Shown here in pieces: positions 19,656-30,241 of a stretch of DNA of 64,000 nucleotides. Position numbers and translations under genes: made by a program. The stretch is from contig JAISHO010000018.1 of NCBI GenBank assembly GCA_031262485.1, positions 17,307-81,306 of the forward strand, written 5' to 3'. The stretch is from Propionibacteriaceae bacterium (GTDB taxonomy: Bacteria; Actinomycetota; Actinomycetes; Propionibacteriales; Propionibacteriaceae). The notes under the pieces are model-generated. The model made no database searches. It was given only the letters and a program-made list of their open reading frames with translations, and was not told the DNA's origin. Position 1 is the first letter of the stretch; every line of letters starts with the position of its first letter.

Positions 19656-21002
19656 GTGCTCTCTGTGATCGATGTGAGAACCATCCACCCCGACGACCCC
19701 CGTGACTACACGAAGCTGATGCCGCGCGCCATGGTCGACGCCGCTTCGGCGGCGGCCGTCGTCGCTCCGATCTGTGAGGCGGTGCGCTCCGAGGGAGAAC
19801 CCGCCTTGCGGAGGTTGTCCCAGCAGTTCGATGCGGTCGTCCCGGCCTCGTTGCGGGTCGATCCCGCCATCGCCGCCGCCGCTGCCGAGGAACTCGACCC
19901 GGCCCTGCGCGAGAGCCTCGAGGTGGCGATCGGGCGACGCCGACAGGTCTGCCAGGCCGAGGCCGCAGTCCCCGAGCCGGTCATCCGCTTCGACGGCGTC
20001 GACTCTCCGACGGGGGAGACGGCCGAGGTGGCGATCCGTTCGATCCCGGTCAACCGCGTCGGCTGCTACATCCCCGGGGGTCTGGCGCCCCTGGCGTCGA
20101 GCGTCTACATGAACGTCGTCCCGGCCCAGGCGGCCGGGGTGCCGTCGATCGCGATCGCCTCCCCGCCACAGAAGGAATACGGCGGGCTGCCGCATCCGAC
20201 GATCCTCGCCACCGCCCACCTGCTCGGCGTCACCGAGATCTACGCCGTCGGCGGCGCCCAAGCGCTCGCTATGTTCGCCTACGGGGTCGACGGCCTCTGC
20301 TCTCCGGTCGACCTCCTCGCCGGCCCCGGCAATGTCTACGTCGTCGCCGCTAAGCGGTTGCTCCGTGGCGTCGTCGGCATCGACTCCGAAGCCGGGCCGA
20401 CGGAGATCGCCGTCATCGCCGACGAGACGGCCGATCCCGCCCTCGTCGCGGCCGACCTCATCAGCCAAGCCGAGCACGACCCGCTGGCCGCCTCCGTCCT
20501 CATCTGCTGCTCCGAGGAGGTGGCCCGCCGCGTCGACGCCGAGGTGCAGGCTCAGGTGGCGTCCACGAAGCATCGGCACCGGGCCTCGATCGCGCTCGAA
20601 GGCTCCCAATCGGCGGTCGTGCTGTGCCGCGACATCGATCAAGCCGTCGCCGTGGCCGACGCCTACGCCGCCGAACACTTGGAGATCATGACGGCCGACG
20701 CCCGCCAGGTCGCCGCCCGGATCACAAACGCCGGCGCCATCTTCGTCGGGCGCTGCGCCCCCGTCTCACTCGGCGATTACGCCGCCGGGTCGACGCATGT
20801 CTTGCCGACGACCGGTGCCGCTCGGTTCTCGTCCGGACTCAACGCCCGCACCTTCCTGCGCACCGTCCATGTCATCGACTACGACGCGCAGGGGCTCTCC
20901 GTCGTGGCGGACGCCGCCGAACGGATCGCGCTGGCCGAGGATCTGCCGGCCCACGCCCGCGCTATCACGATCCGAGCCGAGCGGCTAGGGGAGTCCGCGT
21001 GA
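19656..21002 (+). CDS. hisD: histidinol dehydrogenase
   Basis: 448 residues from GTG 19656. It oxidises L-histidinol to histidine in two NAD-dependent steps; zinc enzyme. Visible family segments: NRVGCYIPGGLAPLASSVYMN, AVGGAQALAMFAYG, LAGPGNVYVVAAKR and GIDSEAGPTEIAVIAD. The zinc/catalytic region LISQAEHDPLAAS and C-terminal YAAEHLEI are also present. It is the first gene of hisD-hisC-hisB-hisH. The start is set by the -10 six bases upstream and by the normal N-terminus (MLSVIDVRTIHPDD). Confidence 0.97.
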   Translation: MLSVIDVRTIHPDDPRDYTKLMPRAMVDAASAAAVVAPICEAVRSEGEPALRRLSQQFDAVVPASLRVDPAIAAAAAEELDPALRESLEVAIGRRRQVCQAEAAVPEPVIRFDGVDSPTGETAEVAIRSIPVNRVGCYIPGGLAPLASSVYMNVVPAQAAGVPSIAIASPPQKEYGGLPHPTILATAHLLGVTEIYAVGGAQALAMFAYGVDGLCSPVDLLAGPGNVYVVAAKRLLRGVVGIDSEAGPTEIAVIADETADPALVAADLISQAEHDPLAASVLICCSEEVARRVDAEVQAQVASTKHRHRASIALEGSQSAVVLCRDIDQAVAVADAYAAEHLEIMTADARQVAARITNAGAIFVGRCAPVSLGDYAAGSTHVLPTTGAARFSSGLNARTFLRTVHVIDYDAQGLSVVADAAERIALAEDLPAHARAITIRAERLGESA

Positions 21003-21066
21003 CTGTGAGCCACCGAGTCTTCGCCGGGGCTGCCGGCCTCGACGACTCCCGCGCTGGAGCGTCGTC

Positions 21067-22176
21067 GTGACGGCCACCGACCGCCGCCACGATCTGTCGG
21101 CGCTGCCGCTGCGCCCCGAACTGGTGGGCGAGGAACCTTATGGCGCTCCCCAACTTCAGGTGCCCGTGCGCCTCAACGTCAACGAGAATCCTTATCCGCC
21201 GCCGCTTCAGGTGCGCGAGGCGATGGCGGCGGCCGTGCTCGAGGCGGGCGAGACGATCAACCGTTATCCCGACCGGGAGGCGGGCGCGCTGCGCGCCGAT
21301 CTGGCCGCCTATCTCGGCCATGGTTTGACGGCGGAGAACCTGTGGGCGGCCAACGGGTCGAACGAGGCGATGATCCAGGCCCTCAACGCCTTCGCCGGGC
21401 CCGGGCGCGCGGTCGCGGCGTTCACCCCGACCTACTCGATGTATCCGGAATACGCCCGCGACACCCACTCGGCCTACCTCACCTGTCCACGCGAAGTCGA
21501 CTTCATGATCGACCCGGAGCGGGCGGCCGCCTTCGTCGCCGCGCACCAGCCCGCCGTCGTCATCGTCACGACGCCGAACAATCCCACCGGCACCCCGACC
21601 GCGCTGCCGGTCGTGGCCGCCATCGCCGAAGCCAGCACGGGGATCGTCATCGTCGACGAGGCCTATCAGGAGTTCGCTCGCCATCGCGACGCCACCGCGA
21701 TCAGCCTGCTCGACCGGTTCGACAACCTCATCATCTCGCGGACGATGTCGAAGGCCTTCGCCTTCGCTGGGGGGAGGGTCGGCTATGTCGCCGCCTCGCC
21801 GGCGATCATCGACGCGCTTCGGATCGTGCGCCTGCCCTACCATCTCTCCGCGCTCACCCAGGCGGTCGCCCGTGTCGCCCTGGCCCACGCCGATGTCATG
21901 CTCGAGGCGGTCGACGAGTTGCGCGCCACCCGGGACGCCTCGATCGCCCAGCTTCGCTCCCTCGGCTTCGACGTCATCGACTCGGATGCCAATTTCTGGT
22001 TGTTCGGGCGCTTCGACGACCGTCACGCCGTCTTCGAACGGTTCCTCGACCACGGGGTCCTCGTGCGGGAGACGGGGCCGTCGGAATACTTGCGGGTGTG
22101 CGCCGGCACGCCGGAGGAGATGGCGGTCTTCCATGAGGCCGCGGCCCTGATCGCGAAGGAGAACCACCACCGATGA
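21067..22176 (+). CDS. hisC: histidinol-phosphate aminotransferase
   Basis: 369 residues from GTG 21067, with GGAG 6 nt upstream. This PLP-dependent class I/II aminotransferase converts imidazole-acetol phosphate to histidinol phosphate. The early [13 protein letters not shown] segment is typical of HisC, the PLP lysine is K229 in [16 protein letters not shown], and NNPTGTP and [10 protein letters not shown] are intact. It lies 64 nt after hisD, and its stop overlaps hisB (ATGA). Confidence 0.96.
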   Translation: MTATDRRHDLSALPLRPELVGEEPYGAPQLQVPVRLNVNENPYPPPLQVREAMAAAVLEAGETINRYPDREAGALRADLAAYLGHGLTAENLWAANGSNEAMIQALNAFAGPGRAVAAFTPTYSMYPEYARDTHSAYLTCPREVDFMIDPERAAAFVAAHQPAVVIVTTPNNPTGTPTALPVVAAIAEASTGIVIVDEAYQEFARHRDATAISLLDRFDNLIISRTMSKAFAFAGGRVGYVAASPAIIDALRIVRLPYHLSALTQAVARVALAHADVMLEAVDELRATRDASIAQLRSLGFDVIDSDANFWLFGRFDDRHAVFERFLDHGVLVRETGPSEYLRVCAGTPEEMAVFHEAAALIAKENHHR

Positions 22177-22784
22177 ACTATCGCACCGCCCGCATCGAGC
22201 GGGTCACCTCGGAGTCCTCCGTCGTCGTCGACCTCGACCTCGACGGCGTCGGCCAATCGACGATCTCGACGGGCGTCGGCTTCTACGATCACATGTTGAC
22301 GGCCTTGAGCCGTCATAGCCTCATTGACCTCACCGTCACGACGACCGGTGACGTCGAGATCGACGGCCACCACAGCGTCGAGGACACCGCGATCGCGCTG
22401 GGCCAGGCACTGCGCGAGGCGCTCGGCGACAAGCGGGGGATCGGCCGATTCGGGCAGGCCACCGTTCCCCTCGACGAGGCGCTCGCCACCTGCGTCGTCG
22501 ACATCTCCGGGCGCGGCTACGCCGTCTGCTCCGGGGAACCGGAAGGCTACCAATATGTCGCGATCGGCGGCTCGGGGGTGCCCTACATGGGCTCGATGAC
22601 CCGCCACGTCGTCGAATCCTTCGCCCTCAACGCCGGCATCTGCGTGCACCTCACCCTGCTGGCGGGACGCGATCCCCACCACATCGCCGAGGCCCAGTAC
22701 AAGGCCTTGGCCCGGGCGCTGCGCTTCGCCGTCGAACCCGACCCCCGGATCACCGGCGTCCCCTCGACCAAGGGAACCTTGTGA
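22173..22784 (+). CDS. hisB: imidazoleglycerol-phosphate dehydratase
   Basis: 203 residues, the usual size for monofunctional HisB. It dehydrates imidazoleglycerol phosphate to imidazole-acetol phosphate. The two manganese-binding histidine clusters are clear: [14 protein letters not shown] with [14 protein letters not shown] in the first half, and [15 protein letters not shown] with [19 protein letters not shown] in the second half. It overlaps both neighbours by 4 bp (ATGA with hisC, GTGA with hisH). Confidence 0.97.
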   Translation: MNYRTARIERVTSESSVVVDLDLDGVGQSTISTGVGFYDHMLTALSRHSLIDLTVTTTGDVEIDGHHSVEDTAIALGQALREALGDKRGIGRFGQATVPLDEALATCVVDISGRGYAVCSGEPEGYQYVAIGGSGVPYMGSMTRHVVESFALNAGICVHLTLLAGRDPHHIAEAQYKALARALRFAVEPDPRITGVPSTKGTL

Positions 22785-23401
22785 CAAGCGTCGCGATACT
22801 CGACTACGGATCGGGCAACATCCACAGCGCGACACGAGCGGCCGCAGCGACCGGCGCCGATGTGACGGTGACGAGCGATTCCGCCGTCGCGCTCGCGGCC
22901 GACGGGCTCATCGTCCCCGGCGTCGGGGCCTTCGCCGCCTGCATGGAACAGCTGCACGCCATCGGCGGCGACGACATCATCCGCACCCGCTGCGAGCGGG
23001 GCCGCCCCGTGTTCGGCATCTGTGTCGGCCACCAGATCCTCTTCTCCCGGGGCGTCGAACACGGCATCGAGACGGACGGGGTCGGTGTGTTCCCCGGCGT
23101 CATCGACCGTCTTCCCACTGAACGTTTGCCCCATATGGGATGGAACACGATCGCACCGGATCCGGCCGCTTCCCTCCTCGCCCAGGTGAGAGGGGAACGG
23201 TTCTACTTCGTTCACTCCTACGCCGCGCTCGACGCCTCCGACGCGCCCGCCGACGCCGCGCTGACGTGGTGCGAGCACGAGGACGTCAGTTTCATCGCCG
23301 CCGTCGAGTGGGGCGTCGTCACCTCGACGCAATTCCACCCTGAGAAATCCGGCGTCGCCGGGGCCGCCCTCCTGCGGGCTTGGGTCGACGGCCTGCGCTG
23401 A
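22781..23401 (+). CDS. hisH: imidazole glycerol phosphate synthase glutaminase subunit
   Basis: 206 residues from GTG 22781. This class I glutamine amidotransferase feeds ammonia to HisF. The nucleophile is Cys81 in [10 protein letters not shown], the His/Glu of the triad are in TQFHPEKSG, and the early [10 protein letters not shown] is typical of HisH. Its partner hisF, and hisA/priA that usually follow in actinobacteria, are not in this window; the operon ends here and meets the convergent der gene after 45 bp. Confidence 0.96.
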   Translation: MTSVAILDYGSGNIHSATRAAAATGADVTVTSDSAVALAADGLIVPGVGAFAACMEQLHAIGGDDIIRTRCERGRPVFGICVGHQILFSRGVEHGIETDGVGVFPGVIDRLPTERLPHMGWNTIAPDPAASLLAQVRGERFYFVHSYAALDASDAPADAALTWCEHEDVSFIAAVEWGVVTSTQFHPEKSGVAGAALLRAWVDGLR

Positions 23402-23446
23402 GGCCATCTGTTCGGCTTGGGCCTTCGGCTCAGGAAATAGCTGCAG

Positions 23447-24832
23447 TTAGTGGCGCGACCGCTTGGCCCGAGCTTTGACCTCGACGTGGATGGGGGAGCC
23501 GACGAAGCCGAACTCCTCACGCAGACGTCGCTGAACGAAGCGCACATATTGCGGGTCGAGGTCGCCGGTGGTGAAGAGGACGAAGGTGGGCGGCCGGTTC
23601 TGAGCCTGGGTGCCGAAGAGGATGCGGGGCTGCTTGCCTCCCCGGACGGGGTGGGGGTGGGCGGCGACGAGGCGGCCGAGGAAGGCGTTGAGGGGGCCGG
23701 TCGGGATGCGGGTCTCCCAGCCTTCGAGGGCTTGCTCGATGGGGCCGGTGAGCCGTTGGATGTGGCGGCCGGTCAGGGCGGAGAGGTTGACGCTCGGCGC
23801 CCAGGCGACGTGGCCGAGGTCGCGTTCGATCTCACGGGCGAGATAACGGCGGCGCTCCTCGTCGACGAGATCCCATTTGTTGTAGACGAGGACGAGGGCG
23901 CGGCCCATCTCGACGACCATCGACAGGATGCGCAGATCTTGCTCGGTGACCGATTCGGAGGCGTCGATGACGACGAGGCAGACCTCGCTGCGTTCGATCG
24001 CTGATTGGGTGCGCAACCAGGCGTAATACTCGTGCCCGCTCGACTCTTTGACTCTGCGCCGGATCCCGGCGGTGTCGATGAGGCGGTACTCCACCCCTGC
24101 GATCTCGACCAACTCGTCGACCGGGTCGACCGTCGTGCCGGCGACATTGTCGACGACCGACCGCGTCTCACCGGCGACTTGGTTGAGGAGGGAGGATTTG
24201 CCGACGTTCGGCTTGCCGACGATGGCGACGCGGCGTGGCCCGGCTTCTGGTTCGAAGACCTCCGACGGAGCGTCGGGCAGGGCGTCGAGGATGACGTCGA
24301 GCAGGTCGCCGGAGCCGCGCCCATGGAGGGCGGAGACGGGGTAGGGGGTTCCTAGCCCGAGGCTCCAATAGGAGGCCGCCTCCATCTCCCCGTTCTGATC
24401 GTCGACCTTGTTGACGGCGAGGATGACAGGCTTGCCGGAGCGCCGCAGGACCTTGACGACCGCCTCGTCGTCGTCGGTGACGCCGACGCGCACATCGACG
24501 ACGAGGACGACGGCGTCGGCCATGCCGACGGCCAGTTCGGCTTGTTCAGTGATCTGGGCCGCCACCCCCTGGGAATCGGGCACCCAGCCACCGGTGTCGA
24601 CGACGATGAAATCACGCCCGCCCCAGGTGGCGTCGTAGGTGACCCGGTCGCGTGTGACGCCCGGCAGATCCTGGACGACCGCCTCACGCCGGCCTAGCAA
24701 ACGGTTGACGAGGGTGGATTTGCCGACGTTGGGCCGCCCCACGATGGCGACGACCGGTTTGTGCGACGCTATGGCGGGAGGATCCGCCGTCACCGCCTCA
24801 TCGGGCGGCGGGGCCGCAGTCGTTCCGGTCAT
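23447..24832 (-). CDS. der: ribosome biogenesis GTPase Der (EngA)
   Basis: 461 residues from the ATG at 24832, which has GGGAGA 4 nt upstream; a TTG at 24844 is the longer alternative. It has two tandem GTPase domains: first G1 [15 protein letters not shown] and G4 NKVDD; second G1 [15 protein letters not shown] and G4 YNKWDL. Each has its G2/G3 segments ([10 protein letters not shown] and [15 protein letters not shown] and DTAGIRR). A C-terminal KH-like domain follows ([19 protein letters not shown] onward). Der is essential for 50S subunit assembly in bacteria. The N-terminus carries about 30 disordered residues. Confidence 0.96.
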   Translation of the reverse strand: MTGTTAAPPPDEAVTADPPAIASHKPVVAIVGRPNVGKSTLVNRLLGRREAVVQDLPGVTRDRVTYDATWGGRDFIVVDTGGWVPDSQGVAAQITEQAELAVGMADAVVLVVDVRVGVTDDDEAVVKVLRRSGKPVILAVNKVDDQNGEMEAASYWSLGLGTPYPVSALHGRGSGDLLDVILDALPDAPSEVFEPEAGPRRVAIVGKPNVGKSSLLNQVAGETRSVVDNVAGTTVDPVDELVEIAGVEYRLIDTAGIRRRVKESSGHEYYAWLRTQSAIERSEVCLVVIDASESVTEQDLRILSMVVEMGRALVLVYNKWDLVDEERRRYLAREIERDLGHVAWAPSVNLSALTGRHIQRLTGPIEQALEGWETRIPTGPLNAFLGRLVAAHPHPVRGGKQPRILFGTQAQNRPPTFVLFTTGDLDPQYVRFVQRRLREEFGFVGSPIHVEVKARAKRSRH

Positions 24833-24872
24833 CTGTTCTCCCAACGTCGAGCCTGGTCAAATCGTCAGTTTA

Positions 24873-24936
24873 GTGGCCTGTCGCGCCTCACATGCTGCGT
24901 TCGTGGCGCCCGGTGGGGTCCCCAGCCGCGTTGTCG
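24873..24936 (+). repeat. dispersed intergenic repeat, copy A
   Basis: One of three same-orientation copies (others at 29820 and 59321). It matches the copy at 59321 at roughly 85% of positions, including shared blocks TGTCGCGCCT and CCCCAGCCGCGTTG, with one single-base indel. It lies between der and the first NRPS gene. See the other two copies for the alignment. Confidence 0.6.
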
Positions 24937-25007
24937 CTGTGACGACGGAGCCGCGTCGGATGAGGGCGAGTGAAGCCGGCCGAACCTCGCGGGCTGGTCC
25001 GCGGCGG

Positions 25008-25043
25008 TACAGTGTGGGCGATCTCTCATCATTCAGTGCAAGG
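25008..25043 (+). promoter_or_regulatory. candidate -10 and ribosome-binding site of NRPS1
   Basis: TACAGT at 25008-25013 fits the TANNNT -10 pattern; no clear -35 was seen. AAGG at 25040-25043 lies 8 nt before the ATG at 25052. The remainder of the 24833-25051 gap holds repeat copy A. Confidence 0.35.
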
Positions 25044-25051
25044 CTTCACAT

Positions 25052-28000
25052 ATGTCGACATCACACATTGACTCTGTTCATGGTCTCACACCCATGCAGG
25101 CGGGGATGGTGTTCCATGGGTTGCTCGACGATCGCTCCCAGGCTTATGTGCTTCAGCAAGTCATCCGGCTCGGCGGCAGGGTCGACCCCGAGGCGGCCCG
25201 CGGGGCATCACAGATCTTGGCTGTCCGCCATGACGCGCTCAGGATCGCCATCGTCGTCCCCCGCAGTTCCGGGGTGCCCCGACAGGTGATCCTGCGCGAG
25301 CGTGACCCCGAGTTCGCCTTCATCGATCTGACCGGGCGGGACGACCCGGCCTCGGCGGTCGAGGACGTGCGCCGAGCGGACCTCGAACGGGGCTTCGATC
25401 TGGCGGCCGACCCGCTGTGCCGGATCACCCTGGCCGCGACGGGCTCCGACGAGCTGGCGCTGATCTGGACGCTCCACCACGTCATCGTCGACGGGTGGTC
25501 GTTGCCCTTGCTCATGGCTGATTTCGCCCGGTATTACGCGGCGTTGGCGGCGGGCGCCGATCTGGCCTCGATGCGGGAGCAGGCTCGAGCCGAGGCCTCC
25601 GCGACGACGAGCTTCGGCGACTATCTCGACTGGTTCGAGCGTCAGGATCACCACGCCTCGCTCGACTATTGGGCGGCGGCGCTCGAAGGCTACGACGAGG
25701 TCGCCGAGATCCCCTCGCTCGGCTCGGGCGATCCGGCCGGCGAGCAACTGGGGGAGACGGTCACGACGCTCGAGGCGGCCGACACCGAACGGCTCACCGG
25801 GTGCGCCCTTGAACTCTCCGTGACGGTCGCGACGGTCGTGGCCGCCGCTTGGGGGATCGTCGTCGCCCGGCACGCCGCCTTGGACGACGTCGTCATCGGG
25901 CAGGTCGTCTCCGGTCGTGGCGGCGCGGTCGCCGGGTTGGAGACGACGGCGGGGATCACCATCAACACCATCCCGGTGCGGGTCCGTCTCCACGACGAGA
26001 CGACCCTGGCCGAACTGCTCCAGGGTCTGCACGAGGACGCTCTCGCCGCTCAACCCCACCACCTCGTCGCCTTGACCGACATCCAACACCGCCTCGGACT
26101 GACCACCGCTGTGCTGCGCACCATCGTCGCGGTCGAGAACTACACCTCGGGGGCGGCCGACGCTCCCAGCGGACGCGAGGTGACGGGGTTGGAGGCGACT
26201 TCGGAACTGGCCCGGGAACAAGTCGACTATCCACTCGCGCTGCGGGCCGCCGTCATCGACGGCCGGCTCCGGCTCGGCTTGCTCTTCGACCCCCGGGTCT
26301 TCGGCCGCGACCATGTCGAGGCGATCCTCGCCCGCCTGGCCCGGCTCGTGCGGCTCATCGCCAGCGACCCGTCGGTCCGTCTGGGCGACCTCGACCTGCT
26401 GACCGCCGGCGACGAGGCCGCCTTGGCCCGGTTCAACGCGACCGAACATCCGGGCGGCGACGCGTCGACCGTCGTCGATCTTCTGAGGGACCAGGCCCGG
26501 CTGCGGCCCGATCATCCGGCTGTGCGATTCGGCGAGGAGACGTGGTCCTTCGCCGACCTCGACGCGGCGACCGATCGGATCGCCGATCGTCTCATCGACC
26601 TCGACGTCCCCGCCGGATCGCTCATCCCGCTGCTGGCCGAGCGGGGACCCGCCGCTGTGGCCGGAATGTACGGGGCGGCGAAAGCGGGCTGCGCCTGGAC
26701 GCCGCTCGACAGCACTCATCCGGTCGATCGTCTCGCCTTCATCCTCGAAGACTGCCAGGCGCCCGCCGTCCTCGTGGCCGGTCCGGGGCCCGCCGCGGCG
26801 GCCCGGGCCGCCATCGCCCGCCGGGGTGTGGAGACGCTCGTCGTCGACTTGACGGAGACGCTCGCCGAGCCCGCCAGCGGCCGAACCGATCGGCGGCGTC
26901 AGGTGAAGCCAGAAGACCTCGTCTATTGCGTCTACACCTCGGGCACGACCGGGCGGCCCAAGGGCGTCCTCGTCGAACATCGTGGAGTCGTCAATCTGCA
27001 GTCGTATCTCCACCGGGCCCATCCCCTGGGTGACGACGACACCGTCCTTCAATTCGCCAACGCCACCTTCGACATCACCATCTACGAGCACTGCCTCGGC
27101 TTCCTCAGCGGGGTGACGACATCGCTCGTCAGCGAGGATCTCGTCGTGGACCCCGCGGCGCTCACCGCGATGATGGCCGGACAGCGGGTCGACGCGACGA
27201 TGCTGACACCGGCCTATTTCCTTCGTTCCACGCTGCCGAAGGGGTTCCGCCTCATCGGCACCGGGGGAGCGGAGTCGAGCCCCGACATCGTCGCGGCGGC
27301 CGACGAGATCGTGGCCGACGACGGCGCCGAATATGTCAACGGCTACGGGCCGACCGAGGCGACGGTGTTGGCCACCGAGTGGATCCACCGCCGGGGCGAG
27401 GCGATCCCGGCTCCGGTTCCGATCGGCCACCCGATCGACAACATGCGTGTCTATGTGCTCGACGGGGATCGGGTCCAAGGGGCCGGCATGGTCGGAGAAC
27501 TGTGCGTCGCCGGCGCCGGGGTGGCCCGTGGCTACCTCAACCGTGACGACTTGACGGCCGAACGCTTCGCCGCCGGGCCTGGGGGAGAACGCGTCTATCG
27601 CACGGGCGATCTGGCGGCGTGGCGCACGGACGGCGAATTGGTCTACCTCGGTCGCAACGACGACCAGGTCAAGATTCGCGGCCAACGGATCGAATTGGGC
27701 GAGATCGAGGCGGCGCTACGCGACATCGACGCGATCCGCGACGGCGCCGTCATCGTCGACCGTCGCTCGGGTCAGGCCGTCCTCCACGGTTTCTACGCCT
27801 CCGCCGGCGAGGCCGTCCCCCCGGGTCAGGTGAGCGCGGCGTTGGCCGAACGCCTGCCCTCCGCCATGGTGCCCACGACGCTGACGGAGGTGGACGCCCT
27901 CCCCGTCACCGGCTCCGGCAAACCCGATCGCAACGCCCTGCTCGCCCTCGTGCCAGCGACGTCCACCTCCTCTCCTCGTGAGGCCGAGGGGACGACGGAG

Positions 28001-29803
28001 CGTGACGACACGCCGTCGCGCGAACGCGCCGAGGACCTGGCCGCCGTGTTCGCCGCCGTGCTGGGGCGCCCCGTCGGCATCCACGACAATTTCTTCGAGG
28101 CTGGCGGCGACTCCTTGAGCGCCATCACGATCGTCTCCCAAGCGGCGCAGCGCGGTTTCACCATGACGGTGCGCGACCTGTTCGCCCATCCGGCGCCGGC
28201 CCAGCTGGCCGACTGGTGCGATGAACGCGATGGGGCCGCGGCGGCGGTCGAGGAGCCGGATGATGACGCCACAGCCGCAGGGTTTCCGGGGCAGGCGCCC
28301 CGCTTGGTGAGGTTGACCGTGGACTCTCCCGCCGACACCGACACCGACGCCGAGGGCGGGGCCGACAGAATTCTCGCCGAAGCCGGGCGGGCCATGGAAG
28401 GGTACGCCGACGCCATCGTCGCCGGCGAGGCCGTCGAACGGTGGGAGCTCAACCCCGCCCAACGCCTCGTGTCCGCCGCCGGGGTGACCGCCTCGTTCGC
28501 CCTCGTCGAAGCGCCCCGGCCCTTCGACGAGGCTCGCCTGGCGGCAGCTTGGGAGCGCCTGCTCGGCTATTTCCCGATCCTGCGCACCTCGATCGCCTCC
28601 GACGGCGAGGGTCTCATCGTCCACGACGCTTCTGTGACCCCGCCGGTCGTCGCCGTCGGCGACCAGGACGAGGCCGAGACGATCGCGCGCCGGCTGCTCT
28701 CGCGGACCAGTCGGTTCGCCACGGTGACGCCGGGGCGGGCGACCCACGAGGCGGTCGTCGTCATCTCTACTGGGACTCGTCCCGGCGCCGTGGAGCGCTT
28801 TTGGATCGCTCTGCCGTTGAGCCATCTCATCTTCGACGGGTTCTCCCACGACGTCGTGGCCGACCGCTTTCTCGCGTTCTACGACGGCGCCGAAGCCGGC
28901 CTCGTCCAGCGGTATCCGGCCTACAGCACGACCTTGGCGATGGGCCCGCTCGGCGCCGACGACGCGACCGTCATGGCGGGATGGGAACTTCAACGCTTCG
29001 CCACCACCGCCGCCGGGTGGAACGCCCGCGCCGAGGAAGGGATCGGGCGGATGACATGGACGAGCCGCGACCATGTCGACGGTCGGATCGATCCGGCAGC
29101 GTTGGGCGGTTTGGCGGAACGGATCATCGAATTGGCGCTCAGGCGCTCGTATCCCGGCCTCGACATCCCCGCCTTGCTCGTCCACACCGGGCGGCTGGCG
29201 CGATTCTCCGGCCAGATCGGCCAGTTCGCCGACGTCGTCCCCGTCGTCATCGACGCCAAGACTACGGTCGACGGTGATGGACCAGGAGAGGCCGATGCGC
29301 CGTCCACCGCTGTCCCAGCTGGGTTTTTGAGCGAGGCGCGTCGCCATCTCGCGCTCAGCCGCGGCCACCAAGTCTCCGCCGCAGCCCTGCTCGCCGATCC
29401 GGCGCTGGCGAGCCGCTACCCACGGACTCGCTCGGCGCTGGCCACCGCCTTCGCCTCGCCGGATTCGCACCGGCCGACGCCTCGTCACGGTTTCCCCCCG
29501 GAGACCGAGGAGACGACGGGGGAGATCGGACGCCCGCTCGTCCCTGTGCTCAATCTGCTCATCCTCACCGCGACGACGCCGACGGCGCCGCCGGTGGACG
29601 GTGAGTCGAACGGGGACGACGCCGAACCGCTCGAGGAGTCGCGACCGGAGTTGGAATCGAGCCCCGGGGAGATCTTCATCACCATCGCCGGCGGATCGGA
29701 GGGGATCGTCGTCCATCACCTGCCCTGCCGTCACGGCGATGAGGAGGAATTGTCACGTCTCCTGACGGAGGCGACGATTGCGGCTTCGCTCGACCGATCC
29801 TGA
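25052..29803 (+). CDS. non-ribosomal peptide synthetase 1 (C-A-T plus divergent C/E-like domain)
   Basis: 1583 residues. A condensation domain opening with [10 protein letters not shown] has its active site HHVIVDG at residues 142-148; this opening is typical of the DCL or starter class. The adenylation domain has core A3 [11 protein letters not shown] (from 628), A4 FDITIYE, A5 [11 protein letters not shown]7 [10 protein letters not shown]8 [13 protein letters not shown] and A10 GSGKPDR (about 954). The carrier domain Ser is S1021 in [10 protein letters not shown]. The last ~480 residues form a divergent condensation-superfamily domain with SHLIFDG (1257-1263): the first His is replaced by Ser, the catalytic second His (1258) is kept. 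It has an HTGR/GQF region reminiscent of epimerization domains. Pocket residues read by eye: D I Y M I T G V L K; I cannot name the substrate. Confidence 0.93.
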   Translation: MSTSHIDSVHGLTPMQAGMVFHGLLDDRSQAYVLQQVIRLGGRVDPEAARGASQILAVRHDALRIAIVVPRSSGVPRQVILRERDPEFAFIDLTGRDDPASAVEDVRRADLERGFDLAADPLCRITLAATGSDELALIWTLHHVIVDGWSLPLLMADFARYYAALAAGADLASMREQARAEASATTSFGDYLDWFERQDHHASLDYWAAALEGYDEVAEIPSLGSGDPAGEQLGETVTTLEAADTERLTGCALELSVTVATVVAAAWGIVVARHAALDDVVIGQVVSGRGGAVAGLETTAGITINTIPVRVRLHDETTLAELLQGLHEDALAAQPHHLVALTDIQHRLGLTTAVLRTIVAVENYTSGAADAPSGREVTGLEATSELAREQVDYPLALRAAVIDGRLRLGLLFDPRVFGRDHVEAILARLARLVRLIASDPSVRLGDLDLLTAGDEAALARFNATEHPGGDASTVVDLLRDQARLRPDHPAVRFGEETWSFADLDAATDRIADRLIDLDVPAGSLIPLLAERGPAAVAGMYGAAKAGCAWTPLDSTHPVDRLAFILEDCQAPAVLVAGPGPAAAARAAIARRGVETLVVDLTETLAEPASGRTDRRRQVKPEDLVYCVYTSGTTGRPKGVLVEHRGVVNLQSYLHRAHPLGDDDTVLQFANATFDITIYEHCLGFLSGVTTSLVSEDLVVDPAALTAMMAGQRVDATMLTPAYFLRSTLPKGFRLIGTGGAESSPDIVAAADEIVADDGAEYVNGYGPTEATVLATEWIHRRGEAIPAPVPIGHPIDNMRVYVLDGDRVQGAGMVGELCVAGAGVARGYLNRDDLTAERFAAGPGGERVYRTGDLAAWRTDGELVYLGRNDDQVKIRGQRIELGEIEAALRDIDAIRDGAVIVDRRSGQAVLHGFYASAGEAVPPGQVSAALAERLPSAMVPTTLTEVDALPVTGSGKPDRNALLALVPATSTSSPREAEGTTERDDTPSRERAEDLAAVFAAVLGRPVGIHDNFFEAGGDSLSAITIVSQAAQRGFTMTVRDLFAHPAPAQLADWCDERDGAAAAVEEPDDDATAAGFPGQAPRLVRLTVDSPADTDTDAEGGADRILAEAGRAMEGYADAIVAGEAVERWELNPAQRLVSAAGVTASFALVEAPRPFDEARLAAAWERLLGYFPILRTSIASDGEGLIVHDASVTPPVVAVGDQDEAETIARRLLSRTSRFATVTPGRATHEAVVVISTGTRPGAVERFWIALPLSHLIFDGFSHDVVADRFLAFYDGAEAGLVQRYPAYSTTLAMGPLGADDATVMAGWELQRFATTAAGWNARAEEGIGRMTWTSRDHVDGRIDPAALGGLAERIIELALRRSYPGLDIPALLVHTGRLARFSGQIGQFADVVPVVIDAKTTVDGDGPGEADAPSTAVPAGFLSEARRHLALSRGHQVSAAALLADPALASRYPRTRSALATAFASPDSHRPTPRHGFPPETEETTGEIGRPLVPVLNLLILTATTPTAPPVDGESNGDDAEPLEESRPELESSPGEIFITIAGGSEGIVVHHLPCRHGDEEELSRLLTEATIAASLDRS

Positions 29804-29819
29804 GCTCACCCGTGGGCTC

Positions 29820-29897
29820 GTGGCATGTCGCGCACGAACAATGCCGAGTTCGTGGCGGCCAAGGAGGACACAGCCGCGTTGTCGTCGTTGCCGGTAG
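29820..29897 (+). repeat. dispersed intergenic repeat, copy B
   Basis: Begins 17 nt after the NRPS1 stop. It shares TGTCGCGC, GAGTTCGTGGCG-like and CAGCCGCGTTGTCGTCG blocks with copies A and C, and with C also the end CCGGTAG. On the minus strand it is an open frame with NDDNAA-type coding that is broken in the other copies (NAAG followed by a stop). The family could therefore be degraded remnants of the tail of one gene, perhaps from a mobile element. Confidence 0.5.
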
Positions 29898-29988
29898 TGG
29901 TCTCTTGATCGCTGATGACCTGCTTGATTACTCCGGCCAGGTACCATAAAACACACCGAGAACGGGATCGGCCTGTTGTGACGGGCCG

Positions 29989-30027
29989 TTGAACGATATA
30001 CACTACACTGATACTGTTCACTGTATC
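29989..30027 (+). promoter_or_regulatory. NRPS2 promoter with overlapping palindromic operator candidate
   Basis: TTGAAC (29989-29994), a 17 nt spacer and TACTGT (30012-30017) form a good sigma-A-type promoter. An alternative is TTGTGA (29976-29981), 17 nt, TACACT (29999-30004). The 18-mer GATACTGTTCACTGTATC at 30010-30027 is palindromic in 7 of 9 base pairs and covers the -10 and the likely transcription start, the usual place for a repressor site. The surrounding 60 nt is much richer in A+T than the genes. Confidence 0.5.
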
Positions 30028-30032
30028 GTCAT

Positions 30033-30104
30033 ATGACTGTTCTCAGGGGTGTGGGAGTACAACTGAGGGGATGTCTCCATTGGTGTGAAGTGTTGGTGTG
30101 TTGA
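30033..30104 (+). CDS. candidate leader peptide (uORF) of NRPS2
   Basis: A 23-codon ORF in the 230 nt leader of NRPS2, starting MTVLRGVGVQLRG and ending CLHWCEVLVC then TGA. Three of its last ten codons are Cys, with His and Trp codons between. Its stop codon is the first base pair region of the hairpin at 30104-30127. The end (GTG-TTG-GTG-TGT-TGA) matches the end of another leader ORF before the MMPL gene at 48676 (GTG-ATG-GTG-TGT-TGA). There is no clear Shine-Dalgarno sequence. Cys-rich uORFs act as cysteine-responsive attenuators in mycobacteria, so this may sense charged tRNA. Function inferred. Confidence 0.4.
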   Translation: MTVLRGVGVQLRGCLHWCEVLVC

Positions 30105-30127
30105 CTCGTGGCGTGGTGGTCACGAGT
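30104..30127 (+). promoter_or_regulatory. leader hairpin abutting the uORF stop codon
   Basis: ACTCGTG (30104-30110) and CACGAGT (30121-30127) form a perfect 7 bp stem with a 10 nt loop, starting at the last base of the uORF stop. A ribosome stalled at the terminal Cys codons would cover or expose it. Confidence 0.45.
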
Positions 30128-30196
30128 GTCGTCCCGGATCCGCGCGGTGGTGATCGCGCGTCGATGACCGGCTGACGCCTTTTCCTACGATTCTTT

Positions 30197-30235
30197 GGCT
30201 CCGCAGCGGAGCCGACTGTTCCTCATCCTTGGAGA
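30197..30235 (+). promoter_or_regulatory. second leader hairpin and NRPS2 ribosome-binding site
   Basis: GGCTCCG (30197-30203) pairs with CGGAGCC (30207-30213). The site GGAGA (30231-30235) lies 6 nt before the ATG at 30242. The string TTGGAGAGTTTCCATG here is repeated exactly at the start of the third CAP gene near 62450. Confidence 0.5.
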
Positions 30236-30241
30236 GTTTCC

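Noticed and set aside
30197..30213. Intrinsic terminator before NRPS2
   Set aside because: The 7 bp stem has no U tract after it and lies just upstream of the ribosome-binding site; kept only as a leader hairpin.
29804..30241. NRPS1 and NRPS2 as one gene split by a frameshift
   Set aside because: The gap is 438 bp with stops in all frames, a repeat, a good promoter, hairpins and a ribosome-binding site before NRPS2, so two genes are real.
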